Below are positions 46,763 to 56,166 of a stretch of DNA of 64,000 nucleotides, one piece after another. The first letter of the stretch is position 1; the number at the start of each line of letters is the position of its first letter. The notes beneath the pieces are model-generated. The model worked only from the letters and a program-made list of their open reading frames with translations. It was not told the DNA's origin and ran no database searches. The DNA is taken from positions 1,302,001-1,366,000 of the forward strand of contig JAPNXP010000009.1 of NCBI GenBank assembly GCA_028753945.1, given 5' to 3'. Source of the stretch: Hexactinellida sp. DTS-2022 (Eukaryota; Porifera; Hexactinellida). Both the position numbers and the translations under genes were made by a program.

Positions 46763-49372
46763 TCAGTTTACACGTTCTTTCATGATGTATCGCTGGTAAA
46801 TAACATCCCGTCTCAGTTTGAGAGACTGAGTGATCTCTCCTGTTTTGATGGAAAATCCTTCCTTTGCGAAAGCCCAGGTTTTAATAGAATGGTTTTGGGA
46901 TTGAGCTTCTTTGTTCATCTGCTTAATCTCTCTCGTTACGAACTCCCTCACCTGAATATGACTCATGAACCCTTTCACGTCCAATATGCAGTTTATCCCG
47001 AGATGGTATAGACACGAGTGAGCAGCAAATACATCCAGTTCCCGTGTGCGATCTCCAGCTTCGTTAAACTTGACTTTAACGGTAATCACAGCGATCAGAT
47101 CTCCGCTCTCCATAGGCAGAACCACTGCGTACTCCACGAACGGAAGTCTCTCCAGCAGCTTCTCCTCCAGCTCGATTGGGAACACCCTCTCCCCGTCTCG
47201 CATTCGGATGTGGTGGATCTTGCGCCCCGAGTAAGTGAGCTTGCAGTTGTCCAGCTGTCCCAGGTCCCCCGTTCGGTAGTAGGGCATCTCGTCGGCGCCT
47301 ATCTTTATGAACGCGCTCTCCGTCAGCTGCTCGTCTCCCACGTACCCCATGAACAGGTTGCGGCCGGAAATGCAGATCTCCCCGATCCGCGAGGGCCTGT
47401 CCTCGGGATCCACGTGGATGCGGTAGTCTATCTCGCTCATAATGGAGCCCTCCAGCTGTTTCGGGTCCTCTGTGGTCGTAGAGGCGACCGTGGCAGTCGC
47501 CTCCGTCATGCCGTAGATGTTAAGAATGAATATGTTCCGCTTAACCATGAACTCGAAGACCTCTCTGGGCAGGGGGGCGTAGGTGCTGCAGCAGATCTTG
47601 CACTCGTCCAGCCCCAGCTCCTTGGCTATCTGCTCCAGGAACAGCGTCCGCACCACCGAGAAGAAGAGCCTCTGTCGGAAGTTCTTGCTCTCCAGCGTGA
47701 CCTGCTTCTCGGTCTGGTTCTCGAACCAAGTGGTCAGCTTCTGTTTCCAGTAGCCCGACTTCTCCACCTCCAGCGACATGTGGCAGTAGAGCCGCGCCCA
47801 GAAACTCTCCCCTGCGATTATGCTCGTGGGACGCACCTCCTTGAGACACTCGATGAGGGTGTAGCTCATCCAGGGGGAGGGGCTCACTATGTACAGTGTG
47901 CCCTTCAGCATCATATTCAGATATATATCGTGCATGTGTGCGAGTGTGACAGACAGCGGGTAGTAGCTGAGGGCGCGTATGTTCTTACCGCTGCCACACC
48001 TAGTTTTCAAATCGAAGAACTTGAGAGTGTCTTTCATATGTTTGCTGATATTATCGTGTGAGAGCATCACGCCTTTCGGACTCCCTGTGGTCCCGCTGCT
48101 GAACAGAATCGTGCAGCACTTGTTCGGCTTAAGCAGTCGCATGAATCGAATGATGTCATCGTTGTTGTCCCCACAGCCGCGGCTGTTGAAGGTGGCCCAG
48201 TCGACCCCTCCGCTGTCGCCTCGCGGCACGTGGGGCGGGAACAGAACCACGTGCTCCACCTGCAGGTCGTCCAGCACGGCCTGCACGCGCGCGAAGAACT
48301 CGAGGTCTCCCACGAACAGGAACTGCATGCCCGTCTTAAGCGCGATCTGCTTAAGGCGCTCCTCGCTCGTGCTCGGGCTGATCGCTACGGACACGCCCCC
48401 CGCCATTATGATGCCCAGGTTGCTGACTATCCAGTACACCGAGTTGCCCCCGAAGAGCCCCACGCCCCGGCAGGGCCGGAGTCCGAGCCGCCGCAGCGCC
48501 TTGGCCACCTGCAGAGCCGCGTCGAACAGCTCCAGGTACGTTATTCGCTCCCACGCGCCGCGCTCCTTCCACGCGACCACCACGCGGTCGGGACACAGCT
48601 TAACGTACGACTGCACCATTCGGGGGATGGTTATGGGCAGATCGGGGTTGTCGTTGTTCTCCCGCTCGTACCTGCGGATGCGCACCTCCGCCTGCATGCT
48701 GGAGGTGTAGTAGGGCGGGCCCGCGTCCGCGTAGCACTCGCTCATTAGCACGTCGTCTGCTATGTCCATCTCTAAGAGCGCGTCCAGGGGGGACAGCTTC
48801 CTGATCAGGTCTTGGTCCTTCGAGACTCCCTTCCCCAGCTTAACCGTGTGCTGGCTGGAAGAGAAGGCTATATTGGAGGAGAGATTCCCAACGGGAATCG
48901 GGTACTGTGAGTAGTACTCGATGAGACCAGGGATGGTAGCAAAGGTGTCCCCGGTGCAGTCTAGCTTTACGGAGACGGTCTGCTTCGGGAAGGAGAGGGT
49001 TCCCTCGAGCACGTGGGGCTGTCCCAGCTGTCGGTTGGAGTAGAGGATGCAGAGAGAGACTCGGTTAATCTCGCACTTGTCCATGTACAGGAGGTAGGCC
49101 CCGTTGGGCCGGGACTGTTTGGTCAGGATCTTCTCGGCTGTCTGCTTACGAATGATCCCGTGGTAAGTCGGCTCGGCGTACAGGGTGGGTATCAGCGGGG
49201 AGGAGAGAGCCTCGGCCTCCAGAGAGCTAATTCTGAGTCTGTGGGAGCTGGCAGGTCTGATGGCGTCCGGGCTGTAGCGAGAGCTGTCGGAGGGAGAAAC
49301 GCAACGCATTGAAGTAGTTGGGTCGCTACGTGTCGAGGCTACGTATATCTCTTCACTGTCATCAGTAGCCAT
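46763..49372 (-). CDS. SH2-like domain fused to an ACSBG-type acyl-CoA synthetase
   Basis: A single exon of 869 residues. Residues about 65-170 align with an SH2 domain: EPTYHGIIRKQTAEKIL, PNGAYLLYMDK, a His in LGQPHVLEGT, and FATIPGLIEYYSQYPI. The FLVRES position reads YLLYMD, so the phosphotyrosine-binding arginine is Tyr. Residues about 230-865 are an ANL adenylating enzyme of the bubblegum (ACSBG) group: ILFSSGTTGSPKGVMLSHDN (P-loop), NIYGMTEATATV, PYYRTGDLGQL, and a C-terminal GEITQSLKLRRDVI with the conserved Lys. Known role of ACSBG: activation of long and very-long chain fatty acids to CoA esters. The A8 region GRKIHHIRMRDGERVFP is unusual. Inference: regulation or targeting through a non-canonical SH2 fold. 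The frame is continuous, so this is not an assembly join. Confidence 0.85.
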   Translation of the reverse strand: MATDDSEEIYVASTRSDPTTSMRCVSPSDSSRYSPDAIRPASSHRLRISSLEAEALSSPLIPTLYAEPTYHGIIRKQTAEKILTKQSRPNGAYLLYMDKCEINRVSLCILYSNRQLGQPHVLEGTLSFPKQTVSVKLDCTGDTFATIPGLIEYYSQYPIPVGNLSSNIAFSSSQHTVKLGKGVSKDQDLIRKLSPLDALLEMDIADDVLMSECYADAGPPYYTSSMQAEVRIRRYERENNDNPDLPITIPRMVQSYVKLCPDRVVVAWKERGAWERITYLELFDAALQVAKALRRLGLRPCRGVGLFGGNSVYWIVSNLGIIMAGGVSVAISPSTSEERLKQIALKTGMQFLFVGDLEFFARVQAVLDDLQVEHVVLFPPHVPRGDSGGVDWATFNSRGCGDNNDDIIRFMRLLKPNKCCTILFSSGTTGSPKGVMLSHDNISKHMKDTLKFFDLKTRCGSGKNIRALSYYPLSVTLAHMHDIYLNMMLKGTLYIVSPSPWMSYTLIECLKEVRPTSIIAGESFWARLYCHMSLEVEKSGYWKQKLTTWFENQTEKQVTLESKNFRQRLFFSVVRTLFLEQIAKELGLDECKICCSTYAPLPREVFEFMVKRNIFILNIYGMTEATATVASTTTEDPKQLEGSIMSEIDYRIHVDPEDRPSRIGEICISGRNLFMGYVGDEQLTESAFIKIGADEMPYYRTGDLGQLDNCKLTYSGRKIHHIRMRDGERVFPIELEEKLLERLPFVEYAVVLPMESGDLIAVITVKVKFNEAGDRTRELDVFAAHSCLYHLGINCILDVKGFMSHIQVREFVTREIKQMNKEAQSQNHSIKTWAFAKEGFSIKTGEITQSLKLRRDVIYQRYIMKERVN

Positions 49373-49574
49373 TGTACAGTATAATAACTGAATAGTTAAC
49401 TGCTCTGGTAAGAGATCTTGGCAAATAATATAATGGTTCTACATATATTTATACTATTTAGACTCCTTTGAATGCTACCACTTATCGGGAATAAATATCA
49501 TTAAATATACTCGAATACTTGTACACAGTTGATTATAGTTACGACGTAAATAGTATGTGTGAGGTCACGAGAGC

Positions 49575-51086
49575 TCAGCTGCTGTCCCTCATCTTGTGCA
49601 GGTGCGCCGAGTCCATCAGGATGGGGTCCTTGGACATGAGGACCCGGGCCCGCATGGGGCGCTGCTCTCTCAGCAGCCTGTTCGTGGTGGAGGGGAGGAT
49701 CAGCTGTTCCGTCCCCAGCGAGTGCACCTGTGTGCTCTTCGAGTATCCGTTGCGCGGCGGACACTGGGGAGCAGTGGCCACTCGTTGCACGGGAGGGGAG
49801 TTCGTCCTTCCGAAGAACTGGGCCTGGTAGTGCGTCGCGAACTGGTCCCGCTGTGGGTCCGGCCGGTCTGCCATCTCCTGATTGTTAACGAAGCCGGTGG
49901 CCTCCTTGAGTCCCACCCTGGCGCCCCTGCTCCGGGCGGGGTGCGCGTCCGTGTCCGGAACGTGATGCGGGAAGGAGTCCTTCATGACGCTCCTCTTATC
50001 CGTGGTGCGTCGCAGGTTCATGAACTCGGCGGGGTTGGACTGCTGAATGCGCGGGACCAGCTGCGGGGGCAGCTGTCCCAGCGAGGTGTAAGCTTCCGCG
50101 AGTTCGGCCTTCCGCAGGAGGAACTCGGGCAGGTCCCGGTGCCCCTTTATGAACCCGTTAGAGATCTCTGCCGACTGGCAGAGGTGCGTCCCGTAGAGGA
50201 GAGGGGCGCCCGGCCCGCGCGGCGAGCTGGCCCGGAAGTCCTCCTTCATGGCGCTGAGGCCGGTGGGGCGGGTCGTGGTGGCGCCGCGCTCCCTCCCGAT
50301 CAGAGCCTCGTCCCTCCGGAAAGTGATCGGTTCGACCTGCTTGCAGTGCGTGAAGCCGGTCTCCTCCTTCTCCCCCAGCGCGAGGCGCAGCGGGCCCTCG
50401 TGCGAGAAGCGGTTCTGCTTCTGCGTGTAGGCCGCCTGCTGCTCGGTGGAGAAGGCATAGGGCCCCAGCCCCGAGTTCTCCTCCTCCACACGGGTCTTCA
50501 CGAAGCGCCCCTTGGGCTCGAAGTGGTGCGGGAGAGTCACCCCCAGCACCTGGCCCGGCCCCCGCTCCCGGGTATCCACGTGCACGGACTGCACGTTGCT
50601 GCGATACGGCCGCGTGATCGGAATGTCCTTGGTGTACCCCATGTCGGTTTGGTGCGTGGCGGTCGGCAGCAGCAGGAAGGCCGGACAGTTCCCGTGCGCG
50701 GGCCTGGCCTGTCCGCTCAGGGCGGGGGGCTGGGAATGGATAAAGTTGGCCTTGTTGGTGGCGAGATCGAAGTCCTGTCGGTAGACCGTGGCGTCCTTGT
50801 TCCGCTCGAGGTGCTCCCCCAGGCCCGGGTTGTCCACCGCGTCCATGCGGTAGTTGTACCCGACGGAGGGCCGGAAGTTGCTCCCGTAGCCCGTGCAGTT
50901 GCTCCTCCACTCCAGACGCGGGCTGAACTCGGGCTGTCCGAAGTAGCGGTCGTACGCAGTCGAGTAGAAGTCGTAGGCGGTGCGGCGCGCGTTCCCGCGG
51001 CTGCAGAGCACCTCGTGACAGGCGGCGCCGATCTGCCGCTTCCCGGGCTCCCGCGTCTCAGGCGGGCGAACTGCTACTCGGGACAT
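49575..51086 (-). CDS. SAXO4: SAXO4 (PPP1R32), stabiliser of axonemal microtubules
   Basis: A single exon; the ATG at 51086 (MSRVAVRPPE) gives 503 residues. It matches vertebrate PPP1R32/SAXO4 in order: DFYSTAYDRYFGQPEFSPRL, TGYGSNFRPSVGYN, DAVDNPGLGEH, the VHVDTRERGP block, GEKEETGFTH, QQSNPAEFMN, GLKEATGFVNN and RDQFATHYQAQFF. The repeated TGF/TGY patches are typical of microtubule inner proteins. Known role: an inner protein of axonemal doublets in cilia. A TIR element begins 43 bp upstream of the start codon. Very GC-rich; long antisense frames across it are shadows. Confidence 0.9.
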   Translation of the reverse strand: MSRVAVRPPETREPGKRQIGAACHEVLCSRGNARRTAYDFYSTAYDRYFGQPEFSPRLEWRSNCTGYGSNFRPSVGYNYRMDAVDNPGLGEHLERNKDATVYRQDFDLATNKANFIHSQPPALSGQARPAHGNCPAFLLLPTATHQTDMGYTKDIPITRPYRSNVQSVHVDTRERGPGQVLGVTLPHHFEPKGRFVKTRVEEENSGLGPYAFSTEQQAAYTQKQNRFSHEGPLRLALGEKEETGFTHCKQVEPITFRRDEALIGRERGATTTRPTGLSAMKEDFRASSPRGPGAPLLYGTHLCQSAEISNGFIKGHRDLPEFLLRKAELAEAYTSLGQLPPQLVPRIQQSNPAEFMNLRRTTDKRSVMKDSFPHHVPDTDAHPARSRGARVGLKEATGFVNNQEMADRPDPQRDQFATHYQAQFFGRTNSPPVQRVATAPQCPPRNGYSKSTQVHSLGTEQLILPSTTNRLLREQRPMRARVLMSKDPILMDSAHLHKMRDSS

Positions 51087-51128
51087 GTCTCTAGTTCGGA
51101 GATAGCTACACACATGGAGAACAAGATG

Positions 51129-52417
51129 CCGGTGTAAGCGCGCTATGGGACCCCAGTCACCCCATCCCTAAAGCCCAACATATATGTTGAAAAGTTGCAC
51201 CCTGTATGATTGTTGCACGCAATATTGTTGCATGGAAATTGGACATGTTCAATTTTCTTGCAACATTGTTGCACGAAAATATGGAAATTCCATATGCGCT
51301 AAGGACTTTTTAATAACTCGGAAATTCAGTACATATTTTTCAAATTATTTTCGTTTGCATTTTTTCACCTACTCAAAACAATTGAAAAATTCACATGTTC
51401 TTTCTAGTGTACCTATTTAATTTACTGCTTACTTTCTCAGTACCCTTAATCAAGCCACCTATGGTGCGAACACAATTGTATATATTATAATTTTGAGTAC
51501 GGTTTTACTAACACTGAATTCGTATTGCTGCATATTATTTTCCTAGAAATTCTAAATATCTAAATTATCCACGACCCGTTAACGACGTTTTTTGATTTTT
51601 GAATTAATCGAGAAAATATAGATTAGACATTTTGGAATTGCACATGTACTAGCCATTGTGTTTCTAAGATCCGGGTAAATTCTAGTTATGGGCAGCCTCC
51701 GAGAGACAGTGCACGGAAAAGGGAGGTTTTGATGAATATATAGATATCCAGTTCTAACTAAGAATACCAAAATTGCTATACCTTATAAATTATTACTGGA
51801 CAGACGATCCATCCTTACGAAATTTCTATAACTGGATGTGTCAACTAAAAAATTTATTTCATCAATAGATGAAATGCACTTTGCGTCTCGATTTAGATCC
51901 AATCCTTGTTGCTTAACCCATGAGATCTCAATTTGCGTTGACGGGTCAAATGCAATTTCCTCCTGCGAAGTATAATAATTTGGAATGCGGAAACGACAAC
52001 GTGTGTTTTATCCACAATAATGAATTGGGAAATAACAAGTCCATTGGGATTATACGTATAGTACTGATTTAAAAGAATATTTTACCATGTGTAATAGAGT
52101 AATTTCCATGCAACAATGTTGCACGAAAATAAATGTTGCATGCAACTTGTCGCACGAAAATTGTGTTGCATGCAACATATTGCTGCAACATTGTTGCACC
52201 GTGTATGTTACCTTGTTGCATCGTCTATGGTGGGCTTAAAACGCTAGCGTTTTGGGCCCCTGGGCTTCAAGGTGATAGGAGCGTAGGTTTTCGACTCCCG
52301 ATAACCCCCAATTTTGATTGCGTTTTAAAACACTAGCGATATGGGGGACCCAAACGCTAGGCTTTAGGGCCGGGTGGGGGGGGCTAAAACGCGGGGTCCC
52401 TAAAGCGCTTACACCGG
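51129..52417. mobile_element. 1.3-kb non-coding TIR element upstream of SAXO4
   Basis: The ends are CCGGTGTAAGCGCGCTATGG with GACCCC and its inverse (GGGGTCCC, TAAAGCGCTTACACCGG), about 25 bp with four differences. Inside each end are clusters of ATTGTTGCA/TGCATGCAAC words (51190-51290 and 52105-52220) that are largely inverse to each other. A perfect palindrome AAAACGCTAGCGTTTT follows near 52238. No protein is encoded. I do not recognise the superfamily and see no clear target duplication. It fills almost all the spacer between SAXO4 and SREBP. Confidence 0.7.
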
Positions 52418-52643
52418 AACCGTTAATATTATTTCAGAGAAAAGCTTATATAAATTATTGATAGATATGGAGAGGTACTTATCGCAAACATAGAGAGCTA
52501 TGCTACGCCGAGCATCTAAGCGAAAGAATGATGCTGAATAATAATGTAACTAAAATGAGAAGACAAATGTAGTAAAACAAATCCATAAAATAGTAAAAAT
52601 GGGAGCTACGAGTTAATAACTAGTAGGTGCGATGACCACACTG

Positions 52644-55187
52644 CTATGCCAGACTAGCCTGCTGGCTGCCGGCATCCAGGTGACAGGGGTTCGCGTGAGA
52701 GAGGCTGTAGGAGAGAGCCTTGTGGTGGGACAGGAGCTCGCCTAGACAGGGGAGCGAGATGGCCAGCCGCTCGAGTATAAATAGGGCGGACAGGTAGCTC
52801 TGGAACACGCTGTGCTGCAGGTTAACGCGGCCGCTCTTGCTCCAGAGCTGAGCCAGGCCCTCCAGCAGCCACTTTACACAGAGCGTCTGCAGCAGCAGGG
52901 AGAGCTCCCCTCGCGGCTCGTCGCACCGGAGACTGCTCCAGGTGAGGTCGACAGCCTCCTGCGAGAGACGCACCAGGAGGGCGGGCCGGAGCAGAGGGGA
53001 GGTCTGGACTGACAGACGGAATTTGCTCGAGAGGACTAGAGCTTTGGGTATCACCATGGATGAGGCGATCAGAGAGGAAGGAATGTTCTTGAAGAAAGTA
53101 TTGTAGCTGTGCTGGTCGCTGGAAATTCCCTGTTTACACTCGGAAGCCATGACCCCCATGGTGGCCCACCAGTGAGCGAGCTCGTCGGAGGAGGGCAGAG
53201 GCTGCACACGGGCCAGGAACCGCTGGGTGTGTCTGGCGCTGAGCTCTTGGCTGGGGGAGAGCGAAATAGAACTCTTCAGGAGGATAGAAAGCTCTGCACA
53301 GAAGACTTTCGTTTGGATTTCTTTATCGAAATCCCACTCTTCAGTTTCCTGCGGAATATCACACCAGAGAGAGAGCTCCTGGCCCGCTGGCTCTCTCGCG
53401 GCTGTCTCTGCACAGCCGACAGACAGCCGCACTACGCGAATGATAAGTCGGTCCAACCGCGAAACCGTGTCCCGCCGCAACAGCTGATCCAGAGACTGGT
53501 GTGCGTACTGCGCCAGGTACCTGGGCAGGAGGGACCGGTGGCTCTGGGAGAGGGCGTGGGCAGAGAGGGCGGCGTGTAGCGAGGCGAGGGGACAGCCTCT
53601 GAGGGTCTGCACCCTCTGGAGCAGGAGCAGGGACAGGACGACCTCGCGGAGGAGAGCGGGGTTGAGGTGCGACTCTTTCTGCGAATACGCGAACAGCCGC
53701 AGGTAGGTGCTCCTCACGAGTCTGAGGGCGCAGAGGTAGCCGGACACCAGCAGCAGAGACGAGACCAGTTTCAGCCGAGACAGCTGGAGAGAGACTCCAA
53801 GCTCTTCGAAGGCTGTCTCGAACAGCGCGAAGCTCTGGTCCGCTCTCTTCTCGCGGAACTCCGCGCCTGCCTGTCTGGAGAGTTTCGCGAAGCGGGCGGG
53901 GTCGCGGGAGAGACACCCGCGGAAGGGGAGTCTGAGGGAGTGCAGCAGCACCGCGAGCGAGAGGGAGACCAGACAGAGCCTCACGCCCCAGGAGAGCAGC
54001 GAGAACGGATGCGTGAGAGAGGACTGCCTTATGGAGGCTCCGACGGAGAGGAGGGTGCGGCTGGGGAACATGGCGCTGTCCAGCACCCCGAAGCTGTCCC
54101 GACTCGCGAACGCGCTGGGCAGGTCCCGGAGGGAGGTAGGGTCCGGGGCGCAGAGACAGAGCAGGATCGCGCAGAGACAGAAGAGGACCCGAGCGGAGCT
54201 GGAGGGGCGGGGCTTGTGACTGGGAGGCGACAGCTTGGGCAGAACCGCTTTCTGGTGGGCAGGAGATGACGTCATGGGAGGAGACGACTCGTTCGAAACG
54301 GGGGAGGGCCCGAGCCCACTGAGTTCTGTGATCCGATCTTCCAGGAGCCGGTTCTTGCCCTCCAGCTCGCGGATGTAGATGAGCGCTTTCGCGAGGATGT
54401 TGCTCTTCGGGAGCGGCTCCTCGGGCGCCACGATGGACTTGAGTTCCTGAATCCGGGAGTTGATGCGCTTCCGGTACCTCTCCTCAATCGCGTTGTGTGA
54501 CTGTCGCTTCTTGACACCTTCCCCTGTCCCCTGTCCCCCGCTGAGGTAGGGCTGGACCCGGGAGGCTGAGCTCCGGCGGGGCGGCGCCTTGTGCATCCTG
54601 GCGGCCGGCAGGTGGGGCTCCGGGGGCGGGAAGTGAATGGGGGAGAGCGGCTCCGGGGGAGGGGCCTCTGGCGCGAACACAGGGAAGGTGCTGTCGAGCT
54701 GATCGGGAGATATCAGGTTGGGAGCGGGAGGCGCCAGCTGGGGGGGTATCAGCGAGAAGGGGTCTGGGTTTATCATCATCTGATCCGAGTTAGCCTGGTC
54801 TATCCAGGATATCTTGTTCTCTATGATCTTCTTCTCCACGTCCAGCAGCATCTTCTGGTAGCCGCGACGCATGTGCACCAGTCGGTACTGCTCCGCGTCG
54901 AACTGGTAGGGCGGGGCGGGGGCCTGGTAGCTAGCCATGGGGTCGTACTCAGTGGGGGAGTGTTGTGCGTAGGGGGCCATTGAGTAGGGCAGGGGGCAGT
55001 GATTATCCAGCTGTTTGTCGGGCTGGAGGAGATCCGAGAGGAGCTCTGAGCCGAGAGGAAACCTCCCCGGGTACTCCGCGTCTGTGTGCACCCCGCTGTC
55101 GGGATAGGGGCCCTCGGCGTGGGCCAGCCAGTCGATAGAGTCGGACCCCGAGCTGTCTGGAGAGAAGGAGAGCGTAGAGGAGTTCAT
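52644..55187 (-). CDS. SREBF: Sterol regulatory element-binding protein
   Basis: A single exon of 847 residues. It has an acidic and Pro-rich N-terminal activation region, then a bHLH-zipper at about 225-290 (QSHNAIEERYRKRINSRIQE and the LPKSNILAKALIYIRELE helix) with the SREBP-specific Tyr in the basic helix. Next come TM1 (about 333-350), a short luminal loop with an RTLL site (about 376-379) that fits the RxxL rule for Site-1 protease, TM2 (about 390-410), and a Leu-rich C-terminal regulatory domain to the end. Known role: held in the ER with SCAP; on low sterol it moves to the Golgi, is cut by S1P and S2P, and activates lipid synthesis genes. Shorter than human (about 1150) mainly in the N-terminal and C-terminal regions. 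Confidence 0.95.
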   Translation of the reverse strand: MNSSTLSFSPDSSGSDSIDWLAHAEGPYPDSGVHTDAEYPGRFPLGSELLSDLLQPDKQLDNHCPLPYSMAPYAQHSPTEYDPMASYQAPAPPYQFDAEQYRLVHMRRGYQKMLLDVEKKIIENKISWIDQANSDQMMINPDPFSLIPPQLAPPAPNLISPDQLDSTFPVFAPEAPPPEPLSPIHFPPPEPHLPAARMHKAPPRRSSASRVQPYLSGGQGTGEGVKKRQSHNAIEERYRKRINSRIQELKSIVAPEEPLPKSNILAKALIYIRELEGKNRLLEDRITELSGLGPSPVSNESSPPMTSSPAHQKAVLPKLSPPSHKPRPSSSARVLFCLCAILLCLCAPDPTSLRDLPSAFASRDSFGVLDSAMFPSRTLLSVGASIRQSSLTHPFSLLSWGVRLCLVSLSLAVLLHSLRLPFRGCLSRDPARFAKLSRQAGAEFREKRADQSFALFETAFEELGVSLQLSRLKLVSSLLLVSGYLCALRLVRSTYLRLFAYSQKESHLNPALLREVVLSLLLLQRVQTLRGCPLASLHAALSAHALSQSHRSLLPRYLAQYAHQSLDQLLRRDTVSRLDRLIIRVVRLSVGCAETAAREPAGQELSLWCDIPQETEEWDFDKEIQTKVFCAELSILLKSSISLSPSQELSARHTQRFLARVQPLPSSDELAHWWATMGVMASECKQGISSDQHSYNTFFKNIPSSLIASSMVIPKALVLSSKFRLSVQTSPLLRPALLVRLSQEAVDLTWSSLRCDEPRGELSLLLQTLCVKWLLEGLAQLWSKSGRVNLQHSVFQSYLSALFILERLAISLPCLGELLSHHKALSYSLSHANPCHLDAGSQQASLA

Positions 55188-55483
55188 TGCTGGAGAGTAT
55201 AATGCGACCGGTCTAGCATCTGTATAGGTAGAACTCTAGATTAGAGTAATATATAAGAACTGATCTACTAATGAGCCACAGCAGACTGATGTCTAGAGCA
55301 GTTTACAAGCTGTGCTACAGTCAATTACAGATCAGATACCAGATTAACCTAATAAGTAGGCCATAACGTGTGTCTTTACAATCTAATGTATAATTAAATA
55401 TATTAATAACCAGAATATAAGAATCATTACATCCCCATTGCACCTTATAACCACATCACATCACTCCACTAATGAGCAGTTGC

Positions 55484-55987
55484 TCAGAATGCTGTTGCGT
55501 AGTTGTATCCGCCCTCTGGGTAGGTGTAGCCTGATATCAACAGGATGATGTCAATCAACCACCAGATGCCCAGGCCCCCCAGCGTTAACAGCTTGCCTAT
55601 GCCTAGAACACACTGCCCTAAGCAAAACCTATCTACGCCAAATATGCCGAGGAAAAAAGAGTACAGGAATATGCGGAAGAAGTCAATATGGTAATAGGAA
55701 ATGCATGGAATTGTTTTGTTGAATATTTTAGGTCCATAGCAGTCTATGTCATCCAATGCGCCACAAGTGAGATTACCGTAGACTGTATCGGAGTAGTAAT
55801 AGACCGAAGAGAATTTGCCTTCTCGCTGACACTGGGAAAATGTATCATTTCTGATGTCAGCACAAAGGATAAAGTCCTGAGGCAGGTGTTCACACCTGGG
55901 CAAGGCAGAATTGAAGTCGTATTCCTCACAAATAACAAGGTGTAGCGTGCTGAGCGAACATAGGAGCAGTGCTGTTGTAATAAACAT
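55484..55987 (-). CDS. TM2 domain-containing protein (TM2D1/TM2D2 type)
   Basis: A single exon of 167 residues. A signal peptide (1-20) leads to a luminal part with conserved cysteines ([35 protein letters not shown]) and NxT sites. The TM2 domain follows: [21 protein letters not shown] with the DRF motif between two helices, then [20 protein letters not shown], and a short end. GVDRFCLG places it with TM2D1 or TM2D2 rather than TM2D3 (which has ADRFYLG). Known: in flies the three TM2D genes (almondex, amaretto, biscotti) act together in maternal Notch signalling. Confidence 0.9.
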   Translation of the reverse strand: MFITTALLLCSLSTLHLVICEEYDFNSALPRCEHLPQDFILCADIRNDTFSQCQREGKFSSVYYYSDTVYGNLTCGALDDIDCYGPKIFNKTIPCISYYHIDFFRIFLYSFFLGIFGVDRFCLGQCVLGIGKLLTLGGLGIWWLIDIILLISGYTYPEGGYNYATAF

Positions 55988-56166
55988 AATTGATGCTATT
56001 TACAAATAAATAATATTGTCAAAAAATTGATAGTCTATAAGTATAACTTGTGAGATGCGAAACAAATTTTATCTGCTGATGGAGGATAGTAATATTGTTA
56101 GAAATATACATCCATATAATGAATTGTATCAAAACAATAAATAGCGAATTCGGAAATACTCACAAT

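Noticed and set aside
47018..48061. 347-codon plus-strand frame opposite the acyl-CoA synthetase
   Set aside because: Antisense shadow; composition biased (H, L, V, R) and no recognisable motif.
49596..51137. 513-codon frame on the plus strand across SAXO4
   Set aside because: Antisense shadow of a GC-rich gene; the product is low-complexity V/R/G/L-rich and has no family match, while the minus strand matches SAXO4 throughout.
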